From positions 1-35,045 of the forward strand of contig CANQLJ010000017.1 in NCBI GenBank assembly GCA_947624685.1: a stretch of DNA of 35,045 bases, read 5' to 3'. Made by a program: the position numbers and the translations under genes. Source of the stretch: Candidatus Gastranaerophilales bacterium (GTDB lineage: Bacteria; Cyanobacteriota; Vampirovibrionia; Gastranaerophilales; Gastranaerophilaceae). Of the stretch, positions 25,388 through 33,665 are shown piece after piece. Position 1 is the stretch's first letter. The number at the start of each line of letters is the position of its first letter. The notes under the pieces are model-generated. The model was given only the letters and a program-made list of their open reading frames with translations. It did not search any database and was not told where the DNA came from.

Positions 25388-26452
25388 ATGGGATTAGCAG
25401 CAAGTCAAGCTCGCTTTCTTGGTTTAACTGCAAGGAAAAGTAATGTTGAATATAAAGCACAGCAAATAAACCAACAAAGGGTAGCATTATCAAACGAAGT
25501 TTTGGGGTTATATGGCGAATATAACAGATTAGATGTGCCGGTACCTCCCGTAGTACAAGATTTTCAAAAATCTTCCTACACTCTTGATTCAACTTATGAA
25601 AATTATCAAATTTCAGGTTTTTCAAAAATCCCCTCGGGCGAATATGAAGGATATTATAATGTTACATTAACTTGGGATCAAGATGTTGCAAAAGCATACA
25701 CTTATGCAGCAAGAGACAGCGTCATAAGAGCCAAAAAAAGAGAAAGCCAAACTGACGAGGAAGGAAATGAAATTCAAGGGTCTTTTTCATATTTAAGTTT
25801 TCAATTAGGTCTTGATACTTTTATTTATGACGAAAGTAACCCTGAAGGTTCAACCATTACGAAAATCACGGGCGATTATGATAAATATCAGGGTTTGTCA
25901 ACCATTATGGAATCATTGGGTAAAACCGACGGAACATATTATATGTATATGAGAAACGGTGTTGCTTATTATACTTCCGAAGACGACTTATTAGCGACAC
26001 AATTTGAACAAAAAGAAGGCAGTGACGAGCTTGATTATTATGGAACATATTCTTTTGATTATCAAGGTTCTCAAAAAATTTCAAAAAATGCTTCCGTAAT
26101 TGCGGCATTAACCCAAGAAGCAAACGGAAGATTATCAACAATTCAGGTTATAAGTTCCGATGATTTACCCGAACTTATTGACCATACATTTTCCATAACA
26201 ACTTCTTCAACGGACGATCAAGCGGCATACGCTGATGCGATGAATGAATATAACTATCAAAAAGCAATATATGAAAAAGAAGTTGAAAGAATAAACCAAA
26301 AAACCGAAACTCTGCAAAAAGAAGACAGAAGCTTGGAGCTTCAATTAAATCAATTAGATACCGAACAAAGAGCAATTTCAACCGAAATGGAATCAGTCCA
26401 AAATGTTCTTAAAGATACTATGGAAAAGGTATTTAAGACTTTTGACGGCTAG
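25388..26452 (+). CDS. MGLAASQAR-type coiled-coil protein, flagellin-like ends
   Basis: This 354-aa protein begins MGLAASQARFLGLTAR and continues with a helix rich in Gln/Asn (YKAQQINQQRVALSNEV). The middle (about 45-275) is beta-rich with many Tyr, Ser and Thr. The C-terminal 80 residues are a long heptad helix ending DTMEKVFKTFDG. Helical ends flanking a beta middle recall the D0/D1 design of flagellins and hook-associated proteins, but flagellin motifs proper are absent. I recall similar N-termini among hypothetical proteins of Melainabacteria-like genomes. There is no signal peptide. AAAGG stands 8 bases before the ATG. It is a single gene with its own terminator. Function unknown; an assembled surface or secreted structure is one guess. 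Confidence 0.75.
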   Translation: MGLAASQARFLGLTARKSNVEYKAQQINQQRVALSNEVLGLYGEYNRLDVPVPPVVQDFQKSSYTLDSTYENYQISGFSKIPSGEYEGYYNVTLTWDQDVAKAYTYAARDSVIRAKKRESQTDEEGNEIQGSFSYLSFQLGLDTFIYDESNPEGSTITKITGDYDKYQGLSTIMESLGKTDGTYYMYMRNGVAYYTSEDDLLATQFEQKEGSDELDYYGTYSFDYQGSQKISKNASVIAALTQEANGRLSTIQVISSDDLPELIDHTFSITTSSTDDQAAYADAMNEYNYQKAIYEKEVERINQKTETLQKEDRSLELQLNQLDTEQRAISTEMESVQNVLKDTMEKVFKTFDG

Positions 26453-26477
26453 AGATAATTTTTCCTTTGTATTTTTG

Positions 26478-26520
26478 AGTCCTTGTTAATTTTAACGGGG
26501 ACTTTTGTTTATTTTTACTT
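26478..26520 (+). terminator. Terminator of the MGLAASQAR protein gene
   Basis: AGTCCTTGTTAA (26478-26489) pairs with TTAACGGGGACT (26492-26503), with G-T pairs at two positions. TTTTGTTTATTTTT follows. It lies 26 bases after the stop codon. Confidence 0.7.
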
Positions 26521-26528
26521 GTTTTATT

Positions 26529-26717
26529 TTAATAGGCGCGAAAGAATCTCTGATTAGTCCCGTTTTCACCAACTCTGATTTTGACTGTACGAAGACATTT
26601 CGGGCATTTGCCTTCATAGAATGTTCCTTCTTTATTTTTGTAGATTCTTGAATAGACATTACAGCAATCAAACATAATACCTATGAAATTATTATTCTTT
26701 TTTTGATTTTCTTCCAT
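26529..26717 (-). CDS. Small Cys-rich (zinc-ribbon-like) protein
   Basis: This 62-aa protein has FDCCNVYSR at residues 16-24 and [13 protein letters not shown] at about 36-48, two Cys pairs that could bind one zinc. The C-terminus is basic and aromatic (NQRFFRAY). It is not recognised. No SD precedes the ATG, but a TATGAT box ends 6 bases upstream, which suggests a leaderless message. The frame is short, so confidence rests on the paired Cys motifs and position. Confidence 0.55.
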   Translation of the reverse strand: MEENQKKNNNFIGIMFDCCNVYSRIYKNKEGTFYEGKCPKCLRTVKIRVGENGTNQRFFRAY

Positions 26718-26723
26718 AAAATA

Positions 26724-26754
26724 ATCATAACTTTTTAAATTGGTTTTAAATCAA
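26724..26754 (-). promoter_or_regulatory. Weak promoter of the small Cys-rich gene
   Basis: On the minus strand TTGATT (26754-26749) and TATGAT (26729-26724) are 19 bases apart. The ATG at 26717 follows the -10 box by 6 bases. The spacer is longer than ideal. Confidence 0.3.
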
Positions 26755-26772
26755 TTTTTTGTTTGAAATTTA

Positions 26773-26801
26773 TTGTAAAAAACTCTAAAGCGTAGTAAAA
26801 T
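26773..26801 (+). promoter_or_regulatory. Promoter of the symporter-rlmH-phosphorylase operon
   Basis: TTGTAA (26773-26778), a 17-base spacer, then TAAAAT (26796-26801). The sequence GTAAAATAAAT around the -10 box is the same as at the tyrS promoter. Predicted leader about 40 bases. Confidence 0.5.
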
Positions 26802-26848
26802 AAATCAAACAGTTTTAGTTTTAGTTATAAAAAGGATAATTTAATAAG

Positions 26849-28177
26849 ATGGGTATACACATGCAAGTTATTATCGCGCTTCTTTTAGGTATTAAAAGAA
26901 ACTGGCATATTTTCATCGGTCTGATTTTAGGTGTGTTGGTTGGTGTATTTTTCCCGCAAGAACTTTATCCTAAGGCGTATTCGGTTTTAAATTTTGTAGC
27001 CGGCGCTTTCATAAATTTAATTCAAATGGTTGTGATTCCTCTTGTAATTAGCGCAATCATAATCGGCATTTCTAATATCGGCGATTCAAAACAATTAACC
27101 AAATTCGGCACAAAAATGATTCTCTATTACGGAATTATCACAGTGATTGCTGTCACATTAGCAACAGTCATTGCAATAATTATAAAACCCGGCGTTAATG
27201 CAGAAAGCTTGATTCGTCCCGACATTTCAGAAAGTATTAAAGAATATGTTGCAGGGGCTATTCAGTATCAACAAGATAATCTGAGCGAAATATTTTTGGG
27301 TCTGATTCCTAAAAATCCTTTTGAAGTGCTCTCAAAAGGCGATATGGTGCCTTTGATTCTTTTTGTTTCGATTTTTGCCGTGGCATTAGCTCGCTGCGGA
27401 GAAATATCAAGAAGCGTTGTTGCGTTTTTTGAAAGCATTTTTGCTGCAACAATGAAAGTAATTGATTGGATTATGTATTTTGCTTCGGTTGGTGTATTTG
27501 CACTGACTGCCGTTTCGGTCGGAACATTTGGCGTTGAAGTGTTTAATGACATATCAAAATACCTTGCTGCGATATTAATTGCTTTGGGTATTCAATTTTT
27601 CATTGTTTATCCTTCGATGTTAAAGATTTTCTCAAAAGTCCCGCCGACAAAGCTTTTTGCCGCAATATCGGAAGCTATCATGGTTGCTTTCGGCACGGCT
27701 TCATCATCTGCAACATTGCCTTTAACAATTACATGCTGCGAAAAAAGGGGTATATCAAACAGAATCTGTTCATTTGTTCTGCCTTTAGGAGCGACATTAA
27801 ATATGGACGGAACGGCAATCGTTCAAACAATTGCCGTAATATTCATTGCGCAAATGTATGGGATTGATTTAACGCCTCTGTTACTATTTGAAATATCATT
27901 GTTGGCAATGATAGCTTCATCAACTTGCGCCGGAATCCCGGGTACCGGTTTAATTACAATTACATTAATCTTTAACGGAATCGGCTTATCCGCTCAACAG
28001 CTCGTTGTTGGTTTTACTTTATTATTCACGGTTGAAAGATTTGTCGATATGTTTAGAACCGTCTGTAACGTCACCTCAGATGCCGTTGTTGCGGCAATTA
28101 TTGCCGACAATGAAAATGAACTTGACTATGAACTGTTGTCTTCAAAAGAATCCGCAGACAAAATTGAAAAGGCGTAG
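26849..28177 (+). CDS. Dicarboxylate/amino acid:cation symporter (DAACS family)
   Basis: This 442-aa inner-membrane carrier of the GltP/DctA/GltPh family imports glutamate, aspartate or C4-dicarboxylates with Na+ or H+. About eight membrane helices and two re-entrant hairpins are expected. Key sequences: LIQMVVIPLVISAI early; HP1 FGTASSSATLPLT with the Ser-rich tip; TM7 LGATLNMDGTAI with the NMDGT cation site; HP2 ASSTCAGIPGTG. The TM8 stretch FVDMFRTVCNVTSDAVVAA has D..R..NV.. as in substrate-binding family members; distinguishing acidic amino acid from dicarboxylate transport needs closer comparison. AAGGA is 12 bases before the ATG; an alternative ATG lies four codons in. First gene of a tight operon with rlmH. 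Confidence 0.92.
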   Translation: MGIHMQVIIALLLGIKRNWHIFIGLILGVLVGVFFPQELYPKAYSVLNFVAGAFINLIQMVVIPLVISAIIIGISNIGDSKQLTKFGTKMILYYGIITVIAVTLATVIAIIIKPGVNAESLIRPDISESIKEYVAGAIQYQQDNLSEIFLGLIPKNPFEVLSKGDMVPLILFVSIFAVALARCGEISRSVVAFFESIFAATMKVIDWIMYFASVGVFALTAVSVGTFGVEVFNDISKYLAAILIALGIQFFIVYPSMLKIFSKVPPTKLFAAISEAIMVAFGTASSSATLPLTITCCEKRGISNRICSFVLPLGATLNMDGTAIVQTIAVIFIAQMYGIDLTPLLLFEISLLAMIASSTCAGIPGTGLITITLIFNGIGLSAQQLVVGFTLLFTVERFVDMFRTVCNVTSDAVVAAIIADNENELDYELLSSKESADKIEKA

Positions 28178-28180
28178 CGC

Positions 28181-28606
28181 TTGAATATTAAAATAATTCT
28201 TGAAGGAAAACTCAAAGAAAGCTTTTATAAAAATGGCGTCAAGGAATATCAAAAGCGGCTTTTAAATAAAGTCAAAGTCATTGAAGTTGATAATATCGAA
28301 CAATATCTAAAAACAATAAAAACAAGGCAGCAGAGTTTTATTGTTACTTTAGAAATTGAAGGGCAAGAACTAAACAGCATTGAATTTGCTCATAAACTAA
28401 GACAAATTGAACTCGGTGAAAATGTAAATGAGATATTATTTTTAATAGGCGGCGCCGAAGGTTTGAGCGAAAATTTGCGAAAAAATTCCGATTTTAAGTT
28501 TTCAATGTCAAAATTAACTTTTCTTCACCAGGAAGCGGTATTGATTTTGATTGAACAAATTTATCGAGCGTATAAAATATTAAATAATGAACCATACCAT
28601 AAATAA
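28181..28606 (+). CDS. rlmH: 23S rRNA (pseudouridine1915-N3)-methyltransferase
   Basis: This 141-aa SPOUT-fold methyltransferase modifies pseudouridine 1915 in helix 69 of 23S rRNA using SAM. The trefoil knot is recognisable from FLIGGAEGLSENL (about 87-99) and the conserved C-terminus EQIYRAYKILNNEPYHK. The length is slightly below the usual 155. It starts at TTG 28181, only 3 bases after the symporter stop, with AAGG in the end of that gene, so translation is probably coupled. The phosphorylase gene follows at once. Confidence 0.93.
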   Translation: MNIKIILEGKLKESFYKNGVKEYQKRLLNKVKVIEVDNIEQYLKTIKTRQQSFIVTLEIEGQELNSIEFAHKLRQIELGENVNEILFLIGGAEGLSENLRKNSDFKFSMSKLTFLHQEAVLILIEQIYRAYKILNNEPYHK

Positions 28607-28621
28607 TTGTTTGGAGGGAAA

Positions 28622-29926
28622 ATGAGAGCCGTTGATTTAATTCAAAAGAAAAAAGAAGGAAAATGCCACACAAAAGAAGAAATTGATTTTTTAATCGATA
28701 ATTATATGAAAGGAAATATCGAAGACTATCAAATGTCTGCTTGGCTTATGGCAGTGTGTTTTCAAGGATTAAATGACCAAGAGACGGCATATTTAACTCA
28801 AAGCTTCATTAATTCAGGCGACATTTTGGATTTTTCTTCAATCAGCCAAAATATCGCGGATAAACATTCTACAGGTGGCGTCGGAGATAAAGTCACCCTT
28901 GTTTTAATCCCGATTCTGGCTCAATTAGGCGTTTATACGGCTAAATTATCAGGCCGGGGCTTAGGTTTTACAGGGGGCACCATCGATAAACTTGAATCAA
29001 TTCCGAATTTTAAAGTCGAACTTACAAATGAAGAATTTTTTAATCAAATAAAAGATATAAAAGTTGCAATATCTTCTCAAAGCCCAAATCTTACGCCTGC
29101 GGACGGGAAAATTTATGCCTTAAGAGACGTAACTGCGACAGTTGATAATAAATCATTAATTTGTGCTTCCGTTGTATCCAAAAAAATCGCTTCGGGAGCT
29201 AATTCCGTTGTACTGGACGTTAAATTCGGCTCGGGTGCGTTTTTAAAAACACCAAATGAAGCAAAAGAGCTTGGTGAATTGATGATTAAAACGGGAAAAT
29301 TATTAAATAAAAAAATTGATGTCGTAATTTCATCGATGGAGCAGCCTTTGGGGCTTTGTGTAGGAAATTCATTAGAAGTTATTGAAGCGATTGAATTTTT
29401 AAAAGGCAACTATCAAAAAGATTTATACGATATAACGCTTGAACTTGCCACAAAAACTCTTTTGAATTTTAATATCGCTTCAAATCATATCGAAGCTAAA
29501 AATATGATAGATAGTGTAATAAATGATAAAAGTGCGCTTGAAAAATTAAGACAAATTATAATTCATCAAAAAGGAAACCCGGATGTAATTAATGATTATT
29601 CATTATTTAAAATCGGCAAAAATAAAATTGAAATTAAAGCAAATAGCGATGGGTTTATAAAAACACTTGATGCACTGGATGTCGCTCATAGCGCAAAGCT
29701 ATTGGGCGCGGGACGAGACAAAAAAACAGATAACATAAATTATGGCGCAGGAATTAAATTACATAAAAAAATAGGTTCAAAAGTTAAACAAAATGAAACG
29801 GTAATGGAATTATATTTTGATAAAATTGAAGAAATAAAACTCAATGACGCGATAAAAATTGCAAAAAGTTCTTTTGAAATATCAAAAGAACTTGTTTTGG
29901 AACCTGCTTTAATTTTTAAAGGTTGA
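28622..29926 (+). CDS. pdp: Pyrimidine-nucleoside (thymidine) phosphorylase
   Basis: Predicted 434 aa from ATG 28622, chosen because GGAGGG is 4 bases upstream; a TTG five codons earlier overlaps the site itself. It splits thymidine or uridine with phosphate into base and (deoxy)ribose 1-phosphate for nucleoside salvage. Phosphate and base sites: KHSTGGVGDKV near residue 80 and the family signature SGRGLGFTGGTIDKLE (about 109-124). The C-terminal domain (about 335-434) includes the AHSAKLLGAGR and GAGIKLHKKIG blocks. The length matches Gram-positive Pdp (about 433) more than E. coli DeoA, but the two cannot be firmly separated by eye. Last gene of the symporter-rlmH operon. Confidence 0.93.
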   Translation: MRAVDLIQKKKEGKCHTKEEIDFLIDNYMKGNIEDYQMSAWLMAVCFQGLNDQETAYLTQSFINSGDILDFSSISQNIADKHSTGGVGDKVTLVLIPILAQLGVYTAKLSGRGLGFTGGTIDKLESIPNFKVELTNEEFFNQIKDIKVAISSQSPNLTPADGKIYALRDVTATVDNKSLICASVVSKKIASGANSVVLDVKFGSGAFLKTPNEAKELGELMIKTGKLLNKKIDVVISSMEQPLGLCVGNSLEVIEAIEFLKGNYQKDLYDITLELATKTLLNFNIASNHIEAKNMIDSVINDKSALEKLRQIIIHQKGNPDVINDYSLFKIGKNKIEIKANSDGFIKTLDALDVAHSAKLLGAGRDKKTDNINYGAGIKLHKKIGSKVKQNETVMELYFDKIEEIKLNDAIKIAKSSFEISKELVLEPALIFKG

Positions 29927-29960
29927 TTGAAACAATAATTCAAGTAATTGATTTTATTTT

Positions 29961-31064
29961 CTAGTTTTCATCTTCAATTTCTCGAGTTATGGTATATTTT
30001 TTTAATTTGTTATTTTCTAAATCAAGCTGCATTTCGTTATCATAGGTCATTGGGCCTCCTTCGCTGTCATAGCTGACCAAGGTATTGTATGCAACTGATT
30101 TATAGCTTTGATCGTCATCGGCAAGGAGCTGTTTTTGCGCTTTTTGGTTCATTGAACCATCATCATTATATTTCATTAAGGAATTCAGAAAATATGCGCT
30201 TAATTTATTATCGCTCATCATAATTTTGACGCCATCTTTTGTATAAGTCGGTATATCTTTATTATAGCCTATTTCATAGTGGCTTTTGCTGTATGAAAAA
30301 TCGGCTTCGCCTTGAGAAAAATCATAGATTTCTTTTTTTGAGACACTGTCTGTCCTTTCGTTCATAAAAATGTCTTTTGAATATTCCAGTAACGTGTCGT
30401 TATTAAAAATATATTCTTCTTTAGCTTTGCTTAAATACGAATTAACGTCGATATGGCTTTTGTAGACTTGGATTGATTGTTCATTATCATCTTCATCATT
30501 AAAAATATATATATCAAATGTCCCGTCGTCATTAACATAATCAATTTCGGCGGCATTTTGACCGACATAGCATAATTTTTCCAAAGCGCCGTTTTTGTCA
30601 AATTGCCCTATTTTTAATTGCATATTATCCGAAATTTTGTATTCATATAATATTTTTCCTTCGTCATTAAATGCATCTTGAAATTTATTTTCTTTTGCAA
30701 TTTCAAAAAGTTTATCGAGGTCATTTTGGGCTTTTTTCGCATTTGAAAATTCTTTTTTTGCTAATTTCTTTATTTGGCCGACGTTTTGTCTGATTATGGA
30801 AATTTCGCTATAGGCTCTTGCAAATTCATCTAAGGCCTTTTTTTCATACTGTTCAAATTTCTTAAGTTCTTTTTTAACATCCGACAAGGAGCCGGTTTTG
30901 TTTTGTTTAATGTTTCCCAAAAAATGGAGGCTTTTATAGTGCTCAAAATCGAGATTGTTTGTTTGTATTTTAGAATCTGAAATAGATTGGTTTTGATTAT
31001 GATTTTGAGTTTTGGGGTTTATTTTATTATATGAAATACTGTTTAAATTGATTTTTGTTATCAT
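29961..31064 (-). CDS. Repeat protein A of a three-gene paralogous family, LHFLG N-terminal motif
   Basis: This 367-aa protein has no classical signal peptide. Residues 1-45 are polar, rich in Asn, Gln, Ser and Lys, and end in LHFLG (46-50). Residues about 58-115 are a charged, probably coiled-coil region (LKKFEQYEKKALDEFARAYS), followed by ENKFQDAFNDEGKI. The rest is beta-rich, with units of about 35 residues built around Y-x-F-x(n)-L-x-x-Y-x-K, for example YIFNNDTLLEYSKD, and degenerate ones such as NKLSAYFLNSLMKY and NKLKKYTIT. NKFQD is also present in protein B, which supports homology. GCGAG precedes the ATG. It lies 36 bases downstream of protein B in the same direction. Function unknown; an adhesin or secreted effector is conceivable. 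Confidence 0.75.
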   Translation of the reverse strand: MITKINLNSISYNKINPKTQNHNQNQSISDSKIQTNNLDFEHYKSLHFLGNIKQNKTGSLSDVKKELKKFEQYEKKALDEFARAYSEISIIRQNVGQIKKLAKKEFSNAKKAQNDLDKLFEIAKENKFQDAFNDEGKILYEYKISDNMQLKIGQFDKNGALEKLCYVGQNAAEIDYVNDDGTFDIYIFNDEDDNEQSIQVYKSHIDVNSYLSKAKEEYIFNNDTLLEYSKDIFMNERTDSVSKKEIYDFSQGEADFSYSKSHYEIGYNKDIPTYTKDGVKIMMSDNKLSAYFLNSLMKYNDDGSMNQKAQKQLLADDDQSYKSVAYNTLVSYDSEGGPMTYDNEMQLDLENNKLKKYTITREIEDEN

Positions 31065-31100
31065 TTTTACTCGCTTTCTTAATTCTTTGAATATTGTTTT

Positions 31101-32498
31101 CTATATCGGTTTAAAAAACTTTGTGACATCGGCTCTGGCGCTTGCGTTTTTGGTTTTGATAAATCCTTTGATATATGATTTTAAAGAACCGCTTATATGG
31201 TCCCAATTGTACTGTTCGTCATAAACTTCACCCATTGTGGGGTTTTCTTTATGATGAAGAATGTACGAACTTAAAAGTTTATTCACAAATTGATACTGTT
31301 CGTCGGATTGCACCGTGTCATTTATTTTAGAATAGTTTGTTTTATATGAATAAATTTCTCTGTCAATAAAAAAGTTATCTTTCACTTTAAAATTAAATTC
31401 GCTTTGGGCGTGCTCAATGTTTTTTTGAGGATTTATCGAATAATTTGTTCTGTATATTCCTTTTTCCTTATCGTAATATTGTGCGAAAAAATTAGTTGAG
31501 TCATCCGGTGAAAACTTATTTTCTTTTTCATATCTAATTATATTATTATCGCGATAATTTATTCTCTCATCAAAGCCGAGAGACGTACCGTCAGCTAAAT
31601 TTGAACAGTTTTTAACGTATGTTTTTAAATTATTGTCAGAATCAAAAACATACATTTTTTCATTTTTGATTGAATTATTTTTATCTTTATAAAGATTATT
31701 TTTGTATAATTTTAAGGGATTATCGCTTTTTATTTCGTCCCATCTTAATACTTCATCTATTTTAAATTCGCCGTCTTCAAGGTATTCAACCCCCAAGGAA
31801 CAATTTTTTAGATTATCAAAAGCAAATTCATAAATATCAACTTTGGAGCTATTTTTTTGGGCGTTATTATCATTGTTGTAATTTTTGCAATTCATCATTG
31901 ATTCAACATAGAACAATTTATCCTCAATTGCCTGATTCAAGTCAAAATATGCAACGGCGTTTGTTTCGTTTATTAATTCATCATTTTTAAACTGACGCAT
32001 TTTAATTAAAATAAAGCTGTCTTTGGTTTCGCTGAGTTCATATTTTCTTGTAATTTGGGTTTTTGGGTCAAATTCATCCTGAAATTTATTGGCTTTTGCT
32101 TTCATTATATATTCAAGATTCTTTGTTTTTTGTTCAATTGCGGCATTTTTGACTTCTTCGCCTCTTTTTATGATGTCATTTGAAGATGATTGGATAGTTT
32201 TTGCTCTTGCATTAATTTTTTCAATCGAATTTAAAACATCGCTATAAATCGCTTTTGCGTTTTGAGAAATTCTTTGGGCTTGATAAAAAATCTGCTCGTT
32301 GTCCTTTTTTGCGTTTGGTTTGCGGATGCGGATTTTGATTTTTGATAAACCCGAAAAAGCAAGGTTTTGTGTTTGTTTTTGGGTTTTAAAGATATTAAGA
32401 TTTAAAGGATTAATTTGATTTTGTTTTGTTTTTAGCGCTTTATTATTGCTATTATTTTGATAGCGCGTGAAATTAAACGATATTGGGTTTATAAACAT
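31101..32498 (-). CDS. Repeat protein B of the paralogous family, LAFSG N-terminal motif
   Basis: This 465-aa protein is preceded by AAAAAGG at a proper distance. The N-terminal 45 residues are Asn/Gln/Lys-rich and end in LAFSG (46-50), the same residue numbers as in protein A. A helical segment (about 68-130; ISQNAKAIYSDVLNSIEKIN) leads to ANKFQDEFDP. Then come about eight beta-type units of about 30 residues with the core Y-x-F-x(4-6)-L-x-x-Y-x-K. Clear copies are MYVFDSDNNLKTYVKN, IDEVLRWDEI...PLKLYKNN, YQFVNKLLSSYILHHK and YNWDHISGSLKSYIKG. The last copy is very close to the last unit of protein C. No transmembrane helix. Function unknown. Confidence 0.75.
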   Translation of the reverse strand: MFINPISFNFTRYQNNSNNKALKTKQNQINPLNLNIFKTQKQTQNLAFSGLSKIKIRIRKPNAKKDNEQIFYQAQRISQNAKAIYSDVLNSIEKINARAKTIQSSSNDIIKRGEEVKNAAIEQKTKNLEYIMKAKANKFQDEFDPKTQITRKYELSETKDSFILIKMRQFKNDELINETNAVAYFDLNQAIEDKLFYVESMMNCKNYNNDNNAQKNSSKVDIYEFAFDNLKNCSLGVEYLEDGEFKIDEVLRWDEIKSDNPLKLYKNNLYKDKNNSIKNEKMYVFDSDNNLKTYVKNCSNLADGTSLGFDERINYRDNNIIRYEKENKFSPDDSTNFFAQYYDKEKGIYRTNYSINPQKNIEHAQSEFNFKVKDNFFIDREIYSYKTNYSKINDTVQSDEQYQFVNKLLSSYILHHKENPTMGEVYDEQYNWDHISGSLKSYIKGFIKTKNASARADVTKFFKPI

Positions 32499-32563
32499 TT
32501 ATCAAACCTTTTTATATTTTTATAGTGAATTTATATTACAAGAACTTTGATTAAAAAGATGAA

Positions 32564-33553
32564 TTAAAACGTGACGGTTTTTTGTGCGTCAAAAGTTTCA
32601 CCAAAAGCCGAAGTTGAATAGTTTTTGGAATATGACTTCAAAGAGCCTTTATAAAATCTGTAGACTTCTTGAATTTTGCTTTTTTCGTTGAGCTCTTGTT
32701 CAAAATTTTTATAATAGTTTGTTAAACGATGTTCACTGAATTTAAAAGTTTCTTTTGCTTTATATTTGCCATCCGTTGTTTTAACAAGGCCTTTTTCATA
32801 TTGTTTTAAATAGTTGCTGTCAAAATAATATGATTCTTTTGCTTCAAATTTCGTTGTAATTTCTTTGTTGCTGTCAAGAAAATCAACTATTGTTTGAAGG
32901 GCTCTTTTTCTGTAGAATTCAACGTTTTCTTTTGGAACATTGTAGGAATTTTGATTGAGGTTTTCAATAAATCTAAAAGCATCATCTAAAACTTTTTTAG
33001 ATTTGTTTGGAGTAAATACGCTTCCTTTAAAGTCTTTGTAGTATTGAGCCAATGACCCGTTGGATGTAAAAATATATGCATCAAATTTGCCGTTATCTTT
33101 TGTCACGACGCTTTGAGGTTTTGAATCGTATGCATTAACTTCCGCGACCATATTATTGAATTTATCAAGGATGAATATTTTTTGAACTTCGGGGTCTTGA
33201 AATCTTCTGTCTGTTTCAAACGTTATAAAAAATTCACCATCTTCCATTGGAGAAAAATTGTTTTCTTTTCCTTCTTTAATATATGAAGATAGTGTTTGAT
33301 ACATTGATTTTGCTTCGTCTTTAATAAATTGAGCGTCGCTTTTTATATCAACAGTTCTTTCTTTAATTTCTCTTGCATTTTCTAAAATGGCGGGAATGTC
33401 GTCCTTAACGAATAAATCCTCGTTTAAATTGTTGCCGAATGAAACATTTTTTGTTTGCGGGGCACAGAGGGATTTTGTATTTTTGAAATACGATGAAGCT
33501 GATTTTAAAATCGAATTTTTACCTGAAACACAACCCAAAGCGCTAATTTGCAT
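32564..33553 (-). CDS. Repeat protein C of the paralogous family, VSFG N-terminal motif
   Basis: This 329-aa protein has AAGGGAAGG before the ATG. The N-terminal 36 residues are Ser/Lys-rich and lead into NVSFGNN (36-42), a variant of the motif in A and B. The helical part (about 53-96; ILENAREIKERTVDI) is followed by beta-rich repeats: YIFTSNGSLAQYYKDF, then three near-perfect tandem units YYFDSNYLKQYEKG, FKFSEHRLTNYYKN and YRFYKGSLKSYSKN at the C-terminus. These are the clearest copies and define the consensus. It is the first gene of the C-B-A run on the minus strand, with spacers of 65 and 36 bases, probably one operon. Function unknown. Confidence 0.75.
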   Translation of the reverse strand: MQISALGCVSGKNSILKSASSYFKNTKSLCAPQTKNVSFGNNLNEDLFVKDDIPAILENAREIKERTVDIKSDAQFIKDEAKSMYQTLSSYIKEGKENNFSPMEDGEFFITFETDRRFQDPEVQKIFILDKFNNMVAEVNAYDSKPQSVVTKDNGKFDAYIFTSNGSLAQYYKDFKGSVFTPNKSKKVLDDAFRFIENLNQNSYNVPKENVEFYRKRALQTIVDFLDSNKEITTKFEAKESYYFDSNYLKQYEKGLVKTTDGKYKAKETFKFSEHRLTNYYKNFEQELNEKSKIQEVYRFYKGSLKSYSKNYSTSAFGETFDAQKTVTF

Positions 33554-33665
33554 AATTTTTTCCTTCCCTTAATATAATCTTATATGAATACAAAACATGT
33601 GAAAGAAATTTTTTGCCATGGGCCAAATTTCCGTACTATTTTTAATTTTGCGCTTTTTGATAAAA

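Noticed and set aside
33600-33640. Inverted repeat GAAATTT...AAATTTC around GCCATGGGC downstream of the SPFH gene, possible terminator
   Set aside because: Pairing is interrupted and no convincing U-tract follows on the minus strand.
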